The notes beneath the pieces were generated by a model. That model made no database searches and was not told the DNA's origin. It saw nothing but the letters and a program-made list of their open reading frames with translations. Shown here piece after piece: positions 25,056 to 33,532 of a stretch of 64,000 nucleotides of DNA. The position numbers were made by a program, and so were the translations under genes. Every line of letters begins with the position of its first letter. Position 1 is the stretch's first letter. This DNA comes from Rariloculus sp965263005 (GTDB taxonomy: Bacteria > Pseudomonadota > Gammaproteobacteria > Steroidobacterales > Rariloculaceae). The DNA is taken from the NCBI RefSeq assembly GCF_965263005.1, contig NZ_OZ253579.1:2852001-2916000 (forward strand), in the 5' to 3' direction.

Positions 25056-26629
25056 CCCTGCCCTCCCCGCTGGTCGCGAAAGTTCTCCGGCCAAATCCCG
25101 TTCTTGCCGGGCGCGATGATGCCGCTCGGGTCGAGCGCTGCCTTGATTCTCTCGTGGAAACGAAGCAAGGCCTGATCGTTGAAATCGTAAACGGCCATGG
25201 CTTCGGACATGGACGCGAGCGGTGCGCGATATTCGCCCCAGCCATTCTCGCGCGCGAACTCATGAAGTTGGATGACTTGCTGCCTTGAGCGTTCGTTGAG
25301 TTCCTGATCAGTCGCGCTGCCGGGCACGCCCGCGAGCGTGAGCAAAGAGTGTGGCGTGTGCATATGCAATGGCCCGCCAAAGTACCGCCGCCCAAATTGC
25401 TGGTTGAATGTATCCATCGCCTGGAGAAACTCCCAGTACTTCTGGCCGCTGAATGGCACGACCAGAGACACACTCCAGCCGTTGCCGTGATTCCACATCG
25501 GCGTTTCCTGGAACGACGGGACCCCGGCTGCGAGTTTCGTTTCGGTGAGCCACTCATCGGGGTTGTAGGGCGCCGTGTAGCGATTCGACACGAATTGGCA
25601 GCCGTTTATGGCTGACGAGAAGACGTCCTGTGTTTGCTCCCAGTTGGTATCGACGACCCGCTCGTATCCGTAATACCCAAGCCTGCAACGCCAGCCCGGA
25701 GGTCCCGGAGGCGGACCGCCCGGACCGCCGGGACCGCCACCACCGAAGCCCAATTGACCGCCGGGGCCGAAACCGCCTTCGACCGGACCGCCGCGATTCG
25801 TGCTGGCGGACGCGCTGTTGGGGATGACGTTGGAAATGCGCAACGGCCGCAACACGTCGAGCATGGGAATGATGTCTTCGTGATTCGGCACGTAGACCTC
25901 GGCCGATCGGAACGCCGGCGGCTCCGGGTAGAGCCAGATGCCCATCTTGGTCACGACGCCCAGGCTCGTCTGTGAAAACAGGCCATCGACGTAGGGACCA
26001 AGGCCGTACTTGTATTGCTGCCACGTTTCGCTGTTCGTAATCGCGCCCATGCCAGTGCGAACGACTTCGCCGGTCGCAAGCACCACCTCCATGCCGCATT
26101 GCGCGTTGATTCGCTCACCAAGCGGACCGTAGCCCACACCGCGTTCGATCGTGTTGGCGATGATGCTCGAATAGGCAGGCGAGGGTCCGTCGATCCACAG
26201 TTTCATGCCGCGCCTTTGGATCTCGAGCCACAGGTCGTATTGGCTGACCCCGGGTTCGACGAGCGCATAGGCCTGCTCCTCGTTGATCTCGAGGATACGG
26301 TTCATGCGTTTGAGATCGAGGATGACGCTACCGTTGACAATGGCGTCCGGGCCGCCATAGCTGTAGTTCTTGCCCGTGGAAATGATCCAGATCGGTATCT
26401 GGTAGTCGTTCGCGACTCGCAGCATCCCCTGGACGCCCTCGACGTTCTCGGGAGCCACAGCAGCGGAAGGAATCGCCTGCTCACCGAGCGCCGTCAACGG
26501 GGACGAGGTGTCCCGATACATTTCGATGTGTTCTTCAATCGTAAATACCCAGTCGTTGCCAACGACTCCCCTGAATTCATTCAAGGCGTCGTCAAATTGG
26601 CTCTCGGACAAACCTGGAGGCATTGTCAT
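25052..26629 (-). CDS. FAD-linked oxidase, p-cresol methylhydroxylase / vanillyl-alcohol oxidase family (PchF-like, copy 1)
   Basis: The 525-residue protein has the PP-loop for FAD (PIWIISTGKNYSYGG), the RGVGYGPLGERINAQCGMEVVLATGE region, and the active-site Tyr-Arg pair in GWGEYRAPLA that matches the WGEYR of vanillyl-alcohol oxidase. The C-terminus LDPSGIIAPGKNGIWP is conserved. Members oxidise 4-alkylphenols by hydride transfer and hydration. No signal peptide is visible, so export may be with a partner. A Gly/Pro-rich loop of about 35 residues (encoded near 25685-25800) is missing from the second copy. It is followed by the cytochrome gene and preceded by a TAT-exported small protein. Confidence 0.88.
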   Translation of the reverse strand: MTMPPGLSESQFDDALNEFRGVVGNDWVFTIEEHIEMYRDTSSPLTALGEQAIPSAAVAPENVEGVQGMLRVANDYQIPIWIISTGKNYSYGGPDAIVNGSVILDLKRMNRILEINEEQAYALVEPGVSQYDLWLEIQRRGMKLWIDGPSPAYSSIIANTIERGVGYGPLGERINAQCGMEVVLATGEVVRTGMGAITNSETWQQYKYGLGPYVDGLFSQTSLGVVTKMGIWLYPEPPAFRSAEVYVPNHEDIIPMLDVLRPLRISNVIPNSASASTNRGGPVEGGFGPGGQLGFGGGGPGGPGGPPPGPPGWRCRLGYYGYERVVDTNWEQTQDVFSSAINGCQFVSNRYTAPYNPDEWLTETKLAAGVPSFQETPMWNHGNGWSVSLVVPFSGQKYWEFLQAMDTFNQQFGRRYFGGPLHMHTPHSLLTLAGVPGSATDQELNERSRQQVIQLHEFARENGWGEYRAPLASMSEAMAVYDFNDQALLRFHERIKAALDPSGIIAPGKNGIWPENFRDQRGGQG

Positions 26630-26640
26630 CGTTGTTTCCT

Positions 26641-27231
26641 CTAGCTATAGATTGGCGCAATGACCCATGAGACGAGGCGATGCTCATCGTCGCTGTAGGT
26701 GTGCACGTGCGCGCCGACGGTCGTTCGGTCGCGTAGTTTTGAATCGGCATCGATTTCGGACATCAATCGTGTAACGGCCCTGACCCAGCCGTTTGCTGTT
26801 TCGGGTAACCGCTCGGCCGTCGTCTCCAGTGAAGTCGGGGCGGACACCCGATGACGAACCTGTCGGCCATCGAGAACGTGATCGCCGCGAAAGATCTCCT
26901 GATACGCGATGTCCCGGGCGAAAGCTCTCAGATGATAGGCAGCAGGCTCGAGCGTCAGTCCCGCAACGATCGTTGGGTTCGCTTGCAGTCTCGCCCGAAG
27001 ATCGGTGTACCAAAGCTCGGAAATGTCGCCCCGGATACCCAATGCCTCGGCGCCGTGCCGAACTGCCTCGTCTGCAAAGTCTCTGCAGGCGCCGAGCCTC
27101 TGATCGAAAACGATTGCGTCGATTGGCCGGCTGCGGTCTTTGAGCGCCCCGGCAGCGAGGCCCCGACTCGCGGCCAGGATGGTTGACGCCGCGGCCGCGC
27201 TGGTCTGAAGAAAGAGTCGTCGACTATGCAT
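26641..27231 (-). CDS. uncharacterised TAT-exported protein (island family, paralogue 1)
   Basis: The 196-residue protein has a clear TAT signal (HSRRLFLQTSAAAASTILAA). The mature part shares a core with the proteins at 30719 and 33039: GIRGDISELWYTDLRARL, then PTIVAGLTLEPAAYHLRAFARD and a C-terminal LVSWVIAP. No catalytic motif or cofactor site is evident; the family is not recognised. It is the first gene of a three-gene unit with the flavoprotein and cytochrome c. A role as export chaperone, assembly factor or extra subunit of the flavocytochrome is the best inference. This copy has about 45 extra residues before the C-terminus. Confidence 0.75.
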   Translation of the reverse strand: MHSRRLFLQTSAAAASTILAASRGLAAGALKDRSRPIDAIVFDQRLGACRDFADEAVRHGAEALGIRGDISELWYTDLRARLQANPTIVAGLTLEPAAYHLRAFARDIAYQEIFRGDHVLDGRQVRHRVSAPTSLETTAERLPETANGWVRAVTRLMSEIDADSKLRDRTTVGAHVHTYSDDEHRLVSWVIAPIYS

Positions 27232-27263
27232 TTTGTCGCCCCCCGTAGTCGCAGGTATTTTCG

Positions 27264-27286
27264 CTTGTCAATTCAATTTTGACAAG
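27264..27286. promoter_or_regulatory. palindromic operator, probably for the TetR regulator
   Basis: CTTGTCAA and TTGACAAG form a perfect 8-bp inverted repeat around a seven-base AT-rich spacer. It lies in the 99-bp gap between the divergent small TAT protein gene (27231) and the TetR gene (27331), in the position where TetR proteins usually repress both directions. Confidence 0.68.
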
Positions 27287-27330
27287 AGTAAAATACGGCC
27301 CACTCCGAAGCTGTCGAGGCTGACTGGACG

Positions 27331-27972
27331 ATGGTGGCAAGCCCCAATTCCGAAGCGTTGCGCACTTCCGCCGAAGATACGCGCGAACGGATCTTGAGCG
27401 CCGCAGCAAACGCCTTTTCAGATCAGGGCTTTAGCGGTGCGACCTTGCGCGACATCGGGGAGGCCGCAGGGATCAATTTCCAGTCGATCCGCCACCACTT
27501 CGGCTCAAAGGAGCAGCTTTGGGAAGCCGTAGTCGGGACGTTGAGTCGGCGCGCTCAGGAAGCCGGACTTCACCATGAGCAGGCGATCGCGGCCCTGCCT
27601 CTCAATGAACAACTCAGGGCGCAGGTGCGGGCGCTCGTTGCCTATCAGGTCGCCAATCCGGACCTGAACCGCATCCTCATGCGTGAAGCGATGAAGAACA
27701 GCGAGCGCTATCGCAAGGTGTACCCACTTTACATCGCGCGATTTGTCGAGCTGTCCGGCAGTTTTCTCGGAAGACTGCAGAAGGCAGGCGTCATCAAACC
27801 CGATATTCCACTGGACGATCTCGTCTTTCTATTCCAGGGCGCACTGAATTATCGGCTTATTGCGCCCGTCACCAGTGAGCTTTATACCGGCAAACCCATC
27901 GATCTGCCTGAAGTCATCGACCACCACGCAGATGCACTCACGAATTTGCTATTGGCAGATCGACCAGGATGA
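27331..27972 (+). CDS. TetR-family transcriptional regulator
   Basis: The 213-residue protein has an N-terminal helix-turn-helix (ERILSAAANAFSDQGFSGAT then LRDIGEAAGINFQSIRHHFGSKEQLW) typical of TetR/AcrR regulators. The C-terminal ligand domain has RALVAYQVANPDLNRILMREAMKNSERY, found in regulators with a CECR/TetR_C-like domain. It is divergent from the flavocytochrome operon and has a 23-bp palindrome in the shared promoter region, so it is likely a repressor relieved by an aromatic inducer (inference). Confidence 0.88.
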   Translation: MVASPNSEALRTSAEDTRERILSAAANAFSDQGFSGATLRDIGEAAGINFQSIRHHFGSKEQLWEAVVGTLSRRAQEAGLHHEQAIAALPLNEQLRAQVRALVAYQVANPDLNRILMREAMKNSERYRKVYPLYIARFVELSGSFLGRLQKAGVIKPDIPLDDLVFLFQGALNYRLIAPVTSELYTGKPIDLPEVIDHHADALTNLLLADRPG

Positions 27973-28130
27973 TGCGATGGCTTCCTTGGACCTAACGCAT
28001 CTCACACCACGGTGGATCGGCGGCCGGCTGACGGTTTCACCGTTTCCCAGCATCAGGGCAACTTGGCAATGATGCTTCCGAAGATACCTATCCATAAACG
28101 CCGAAGTGCGTGCCAGCAAGGGAACCGACA

Positions 28131-29393
28131 ATGAACAGGATCGAGCAGTTTCGAATCAATCGCAGACAGATGATGACAGGCACGACCGCTATCGCCGGCG
28201 CCGCGGCTGCTTCGACGCTGCTGCCGAGAAGCTCATCGGCGCAACCTCCCGGTCCGCCGAGCCCGTTTTCCGACGCGGTGCGAGACCATCGATGGGCAGC
28301 GCTGCGGGAGATGATGAGCAGCAGCGGCATCGACTGTCTCGTCGTGCCGACGCTGCCGGGTGACTTTACGCTGCACTACGCGGAATACGTCAGCAACACG
28401 GGCGGAAACGGCGTGGCGATCCTCTCCAGGAGCGGACAGGCATTAGGCATCGGACTGCCGCCTCGCCCGGGCACCTGGCATCGAAGCGTTCCGGCGCTGC
28501 CGGGCATGCTCGGCGGTGCCGTAGTCGACGCGATCAACGAGTTGGGGCACGCCACCGACAACATCGGCGTCGTCGGCACCGCCACCGGCCAGACATTCGG
28601 GCTCAACGACTTCTCGGCGCAGGGCCTCGTGCTGTTCAGCCTCTGGAACGAGGTACTGTCTGGTTTGCCGGATACGGAATTCGTCGAGGTGACGCCGCAG
28701 TTTGCACGGGTCGCAATGGTCAAACATCCCGAAGAGATCGCCGCGCACCGCAATGCAGCCGCACTCGGCGAGGAACTCAATCAATTCATGTTGGAAAGCG
28801 CACGTCCGGGCGTCTCCGACCGCCAGTTCCGTGCCGCGATCTCGCAGTTCCTGATCATGAATGGCGCCACGGCCGACGTTCAGGCATTGGAAATACCTCC
28901 GGGGACGTTGCAGGACGGTAGCGTCATCAACTCCGAAATGGGCGTCAGGATCGACGGTGGATACGCGCAGGTGACTTTGTGCATCGCCATCGGCGCTGTC
29001 AGTCCGTTGACCGAGCAATTGAACGAAGTTGCGCAAGAGTGTTTTGCCGTCGGCCTTGAGCTTGTCGGCCCGGGCATTCGCTTCGCCGACGTGATCGAAC
29101 CGATGGAGAAGGTCGTCGCAGATGCCAGTTTCTGGCACGGTTTCCCGGTACTGCACAGTCTCAGCCCCGTCGTGCTCGCCGGCCCCGTCAGTCAGGCGCC
29201 ACCACCTCAGGGACGCTATACGCCAATACGCGGCGGCGACATCGTGCTTGAAGCCGGCATGTCGCTGAGTTTCGAGCCGGGCGCACGCATGGAGCGCAGG
29301 GATCAGGTCAAGCTCGGCACGAGCGGCATGGTTACGGAAGACGGGTTCGACATCTACAACACGCTCGGACGCACGTTGCAACGTGTTAGCTGA
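28131..29393 (+). CDS. TAT-exported M24-fold protein (creatinase/aminopeptidase P-like), probably without metal
   Basis: The 420-residue protein starts at 28131 with AAGGGA upstream. A TAT signal (NRRQMMTGTTAIAGAAAAS) is at residues 6-30. The N-terminal creatinase domain (DCLVVPTLPGDFTLHYAEYVSNTGG) and C-terminal pita-bread fold (VINSEMGVRIDGGYAQVTLC, then LSFEPGARMERRDQVKLGTSGMVTEDGF) are clear. Of the five metal ligands of aminopeptidase P, the first two Asp are replaced (Glu and Gln at the matching places) and the last Glu (RxED) is Gly-Thr. Like creatinase itself it may work without metal, or be a non-peptidase hydrolase. Same direction as tetR and the OsmC-like gene. Confidence 0.75.
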   Translation: MNRIEQFRINRRQMMTGTTAIAGAAAASTLLPRSSSAQPPGPPSPFSDAVRDHRWAALREMMSSSGIDCLVVPTLPGDFTLHYAEYVSNTGGNGVAILSRSGQALGIGLPPRPGTWHRSVPALPGMLGGAVVDAINELGHATDNIGVVGTATGQTFGLNDFSAQGLVLFSLWNEVLSGLPDTEFVEVTPQFARVAMVKHPEEIAAHRNAAALGEELNQFMLESARPGVSDRQFRAAISQFLIMNGATADVQALEIPPGTLQDGSVINSEMGVRIDGGYAQVTLCIAIGAVSPLTEQLNEVAQECFAVGLELVGPGIRFADVIEPMEKVVADASFWHGFPVLHSLSPVVLAGPVSQAPPPQGRYTPIRGGDIVLEAGMSLSFEPGARMERRDQVKLGTSGMVTEDGFDIYNTLGRTLQRVS

Positions 29394-29421
29394 CATGGAC
29401 TTGCAACAGGAAAAAACAAAC

Positions 29422-30651
29422 ATGATCAATCCCCAAGCCAACCTGCTCATCGAAAGCGGGAAACCACTGTTCTTCAAGGTGGGCAACACCGCGGACATCG
29501 GCTTCGCTCCACCGGATATCCGTATGGGCGACGCTATTCGGCTCTGCGTTCGTTCGCTGAGCGTCATGCAGAAGGAAGCGCTCGTCGCTTCGGCCCGGAC
29601 CGGCGCCGTATGGCGGCTTGCCAGCGACGAAGGTGCATATCTTGCCGGGCTCGACGAAGCACCCTGCCCTCTCGCTTTTCTGACCACGGGCATGGTGAGC
29701 TCTTACATGAACGAGATTCTCGCGCTTGCCCGGCTGCGCGGCTTGGCCATCAACGATATCCGTTTGATCCAGGACAACTACTACACGATGAAGGGCTCCG
29801 CGCTGAAGGGAACCATGGTCGGGGGAGCGAAAAACGTCGACCTGACGGCACAGATATCGAGCGATGCCCCCCGGGAAGACCTCAACAAGCTACTGCTCGA
29901 TGCGACTGCGGCATCGCCGCTTAACGGCCTGATGCGCGGATCGAAGGAAAGTCTCTTCACGCTCAGTCACAACGGCCGGGAAATCGAAACGGATCGCGCA
30001 CTGCCTATCGGGCGCCCGGCGGAACCGGATCCCGGCGATCATTTCGACGAGGCGCGACCGGCGCCGGGAGAATGGTCCGCGCTCATGCGCCGCGGCGGCA
30101 TGACACCGAAGGCGGAACACAGCGTTACGCTGGCGAACGACAGCCTGTCCGACCGGCAGGACCGGCTGCTGCACGTGCGCGCCATCTGCACACTCACAGA
30201 GGACGGCGTCAAGCAAATCGAGCAGCAACTCTTCAACCCGCACGGATCGATCTTTTACTTCCTCTGCGACGAGGCACCTGAAAACGGCGGCAAGGGATTG
30301 GCGCCCGATGCGGCGAGCTACATCTCCGCCGGTATCGGTTTCTGCTTCATGACCCAATTCGGCCGCTACGCGAAGATCGTGAAGAAGGACCTCAAGAACT
30401 ACCGGATCGTTCAGGACTCGCATTTCTCACTCGGTGGCGCGTCCGGCGGGACGGGCGAGGCCGGCAAGGCCGATCCCGTGGAAACTCACGTCTATCTCGA
30501 TACGAGTGAACACGATGATTTCGCACGCCAGGCGCTCGATATGTCGGAGCAGACCTGTTTCCTGCACGCGTTCTGCAAAGCGGATCTCAAGACGAGGGTT
30601 TCGATTCGAAACTACACGGACCAGGAGTTGCCCGCGGTCGCCGTGGGCTGA
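29422..30651 (+). CDS. double OsmC-like domain protein
   Basis: About 409 residues from the ATG at 29422 (AGGA upstream); an ATG at 29395 or the GTG at 29383, overlapping the previous stop, are alternatives. Two OsmC-like repeats are inferred: CPLAFLTTGMVSSYMNEIL followed by LARLRGLAINDIRLI, and SEQTCFLHAFCKADLKTRVSI near the end, each with the strand-helix-Cys order of peroxide-reducing OsmC/Ohr proteins. Tandem fusion is uncommon. No signal peptide is seen. Possible roles are detoxifying peroxides made by the oxidases, or an unknown thiol chemistry on aromatic intermediates. Confidence 0.62.
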   Translation: MINPQANLLIESGKPLFFKVGNTADIGFAPPDIRMGDAIRLCVRSLSVMQKEALVASARTGAVWRLASDEGAYLAGLDEAPCPLAFLTTGMVSSYMNEILALARLRGLAINDIRLIQDNYYTMKGSALKGTMVGGAKNVDLTAQISSDAPREDLNKLLLDATAASPLNGLMRGSKESLFTLSHNGREIETDRALPIGRPAEPDPGDHFDEARPAPGEWSALMRRGGMTPKAEHSVTLANDSLSDRQDRLLHVRAICTLTEDGVKQIEQQLFNPHGSIFYFLCDEAPENGGKGLAPDAASYISAGIGFCFMTQFGRYAKIVKKDLKNYRIVQDSHFSLGGASGGTGEAGKADPVETHVYLDTSEHDDFARQALDMSEQTCFLHAFCKADLKTRVSIRNYTDQELPAVAVG

Positions 30652-30718
30652 GCAGATCCGCCGGAGGCGCCAGGAAACGGATCAGGTTACTCATACACGT
30701 TCACACGGAAGCACAGTC

Positions 30719-31138
30719 ATGATCGATAGACGCGAAATCCTGAAGCTGGGTACAGGCTCGATATTCGAAATGCAGTCAGCGTCCCTGATGGCCAGGACCG
30801 TTGCCGGCGCTGATGCTTTGGACCGCATTGTCGTCGTCAACGACGACTACGTCGAAGGGCGCACGTTTGCCCGGGAGGCGTCGACCGCGGGCAGCGAAGT
30901 CATCGCCATCACGGGCACTATCGAGCCGCGCCGCCGCAATGAGCTCAATCGTCGGCTGCGGACCAAACCCGCGATCATCGTGGGGCTTACAACAGAAGAA
31001 AACGCGTTTCAGCTCGGCATGGCGGCAAGCGATGCGTTTCATCATCAGTTGACTCGCGAGAGCTATACGGTCGAAACGCACTGCGGGGATCTGCTCGCGG
31101 CATGGGCGATCGGCCCCGTTTCCGAGCTTCGAGCTTAA
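30719..31138 (+). CDS. uncharacterised TAT-type small protein (island family, paralogue 2)
   Basis: The 139-residue protein starts IDRREILKLG, a twin-arginine start, but its hydrophobic part is weak and interrupted by Glu, Gln and Arg, so export is doubtful. The core RRLRTKPAIIVGLTTEENAFQLGMAASD matches the PTIVAGLTLE block of paralogue 1 and the end LLAAWAIGPV matches LVSWVIAP. It precedes the second flavoprotein gene by 48 bp, the same order as in the first unit. It is the most diverged of the three copies. Confidence 0.65.
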   Translation: MIDRREILKLGTGSIFEMQSASLMARTVAGADALDRIVVVNDDYVEGRTFAREASTAGSEVIAITGTIEPRRRNELNRRLRTKPAIIVGLTTEENAFQLGMAASDAFHHQLTRESYTVETHCGDLLAAWAIGPVSELRA

Positions 31139-31186
31139 CGACTGCACGAGCGCTCGCGTAGAGAACTCAAGAACGAGGAGGCAGCA

Positions 31187-32676
31187 ATGGCCACTCCACC
31201 AGGTGTAAGCGAACGCGACTTTAGCCGGGCACTCCAGGAATTCGAAAATGTCGTCGGATCACAGTGGGTATTTACCTCACCCGAGGCGGTAGGGCTCTAC
31301 CGTGATACCTATTCGCCGTTTTATGACGACGAAGGGGGAACGGCTGACATCCGCGGCAATCGCGCCGGACTCGACCGAGCAGGTTCAGGCAGTCATGCGC
31401 ATTGCCAATCAATACAGGATACCGATCTATCCGATATCGACCGGCAAGAATCTCGGCTATGGCGGCTCCGCGCCAGCCTACTCCGGCAGTGTCGTGCTCG
31501 ATCTCAAACGAATGAACAGAATACTCAACGTCGACGAACGCAACCATACGGTCCTCGTCGAGCCCGGCGTCACGTTCTGGGAAATCGCACAGTATTTCGA
31601 GGACAACAATCTGGACCTGACGCTCGACATCCCGGATCCGGCCTGGGGCAGCCTCGTCGGTCACGCCCTGGACCGAGGCGTCGGTCATACCTACAGCGAT
31701 TACGGACGCGACCGGTTCGGCTCCGCGTGCGGCATGGAAGTCGTGCTCGCGAACGGTGACATCATACGCACGGCAACGGGCGCTCTTGAGACGTCGACGA
31801 TGTGGCAGGACCACGAGTACGGTATCGGCCCGTCCGTCGACGGCATATTCAGCCAATCGAACTATGGCGTGGTCACCAAAATGGGCGTCTGGCTCATGGA
31901 CGAACCGCCTGCCTACCGCGCGGGTCGAATCACCGTTCCGCGTCACGAGGACATTGTCGAACTCATCGACACTCTCAAGCCGTTGTGGCGGCAGAGAGTC
32001 CTGACAAACTATCCCAACATGCGGCGCGTCGACTTCTCGGGCCCGAGCGGCTGGTACAACCGTCTGGCGTTTTATGGCGATCGGCGCGTCGTCGACCGGC
32101 ATTGGGAACTCGTACAGGATGCCTACGCCGGCATCCCCGGAGCGGAACTCGAAACGACGCTTTACGAAGCGCCCTACAACCCGGACGAATGGGACCTGAA
32201 CACGAAGCTGCTGGCGGGGGTGCCGTATATGGAAGCCATGTACGGCATCGGGCACAACGTCTATTTTTTGCTCGTCGTGCCGTTTCGCGGGGCGTCGATC
32301 TGGCAAGTCATTCAAACGTTCGACGAGATCGCACAAAAGTACGGACGTCGATTCTTCGGAACACCCGTGCACGTGCACTCACCGCGCGGGCTCCTCACGA
32401 CGGTCAGCATTCGGGTCGACAAGGACGATCCTGAAACGAACCGCACGGACGCTCGAGATGGGGCACGAGATGGTCACCGAAGGGGCTCGGCATGGATGGG
32501 GCGTATACCGCGTCGCACCGGCATTCACCGATGCCGCCACAGCGGCCTACAGCTATAACGACAACGCACTCATGAGATTCAACGAGGCGCTCAAGGACCT
32601 GCTCGACCCGAACGGAATACTGCAACCGGGCAAGAATGGCATCTGGCCGAGGAACATGAGGGAGCAACGCGGATGA
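31187..32676 (+). pseudogene. FAD-linked oxidase, PchF-like copy 2, with two frameshifts
   Basis: Three frames join into one complete 495-residue homologue of the oxidase at 25052: start ATPPGVSERDFSRALQEF, then a +1 shift at the G5 run 31334-31338, the body (PIYPISTGKNLGYGGSAPA, GSACGMEVVLANGD, NPDEWDLNTKLLAGVP), a second +1 shift between 32430 and 32450, and the end GWGVYRVAPAF to GKNGIWPRNM. The Tyr-Arg pair and PP-loop are intact and there is no other damage, so the shifts may be very recent mutations or sequencing errors. It lacks the Gly/Pro-rich loop of copy 1. The cytochrome gene overlaps its stop by four bases. Confidence 0.85.
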
Positions 32677-33017
32677 GCCACTGGACCCGCAAGCTGGCCG
32701 TCATCCTCACACTCGGCACCTGCGCGGTGCTCTATGCGCAAACGAACGATGACGTGGCACGGGGCCGCGCGGTTTTTGACAACTACTGCATCCATTGTCA
32801 CGGAACGGACACATACAACAGCGGCGCCACGGAAATGCTCGACGCCAAATATGGCGGAGCCGTGCCGGGCGCTCTCGAAGACCGCACGACGTTGACACCC
32901 GCATTCATCAGGGAATTCGTTCGCGGCTCAATCGGAATGGCCCCCTATCGACCGACCGAAATCCCCGATTCCGATCTCGAAGACCTCACGAGCTACCTGA
33001 TGCGGAACAATCCATAA
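32673..33017 (+). CDS. cytochrome c subunit (PchC-like, copy 2)
   Basis: The 114-residue protein has a signal peptide (KLAVILTLGTCAVLYAQ) and haem motif C39-x2-C42-H43 (CIHCHG), with the AKYGGAVPGALEDRTTLTPAFIREFVR segment shared with copy 1 and a Met ligand in SIGMAPYRP. It starts with an ATGA overlap on the second flavoprotein gene, exactly as in copy 1. Its intactness argues that the flavoprotein gene upstream was functional until recently. Confidence 0.88.
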   Translation: MSHWTRKLAVILTLGTCAVLYAQTNDDVARGRAVFDNYCIHCHGTDTYNSGATEMLDAKYGGAVPGALEDRTTLTPAFIREFVRGSIGMAPYRPTEIPDSDLEDLTSYLMRNNP

Positions 33018-33038
33018 TCGCCATTCGTGGAGCACGCT

Positions 33039-33494
33039 GTGATCAACCGACGCGAGTTCATGTCATATAGCACCGCACTCGGCATCCTGCCGCTCGCAGG
33101 CCAGGCGCAGGCAGCGCAAAGCATCGCATGGCCGAAGTTCTACAAAGTGATCTATGACGACCAGTTTGCGGCCGCGAAATCCTTTGCATCGCGCGTGCAG
33201 TCGTTTGGCGCGAATATTCGCGCGATCAGGGGCGACATTACCGATCTCTGGTTCAGAGATCTGTATGATCGCTGGCGTTCCGGCCCGACGCTCATTGCCG
33301 GTCTTACGCTTGAATCTTCCGCGGTCCAGCTCGGACACTTCGCCAGAGATCAGCAGCATACGCTCCGCTACCAGACGCACGTCATTCCTGATGACAGCAG
33401 TTTTGGCCAGTCGCATACGACAGAATTGATGACCGAATCGATGACGCCTGCACGTCTTGTTTCCTGGATGATTGTGCCGCAAGCTCGAACCTGA
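33039..33494 (+). CDS. uncharacterised TAT-exported protein (island family, paralogue 3)
   Basis: The 151-residue protein starts at a GTG at 33039, with GTGGAG seven bases upstream; a GTG at 33027 would add four residues. The TAT signal INRREFMSYSTALGILPLAGQAQA is good. The core AIRGDITDLWFRDLYDRW, then GPTLIAGLTLESSAVQLGHF, and the end LVSWMIVP align with paralogue 1 over the whole length. Here it follows rather than precedes the cytochrome gene. The family is not recognised. Confidence 0.75.
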   Translation: MINRREFMSYSTALGILPLAGQAQAAQSIAWPKFYKVIYDDQFAAAKSFASRVQSFGANIRAIRGDITDLWFRDLYDRWRSGPTLIAGLTLESSAVQLGHFARDQQHTLRYQTHVIPDDSSFGQSHTTELMTESMTPARLVSWMIVPQART

Positions 33495-33532
33495 AGGGTC
33501 GCGCACATTCCTGAATCGAATTGGGGAAAAAC

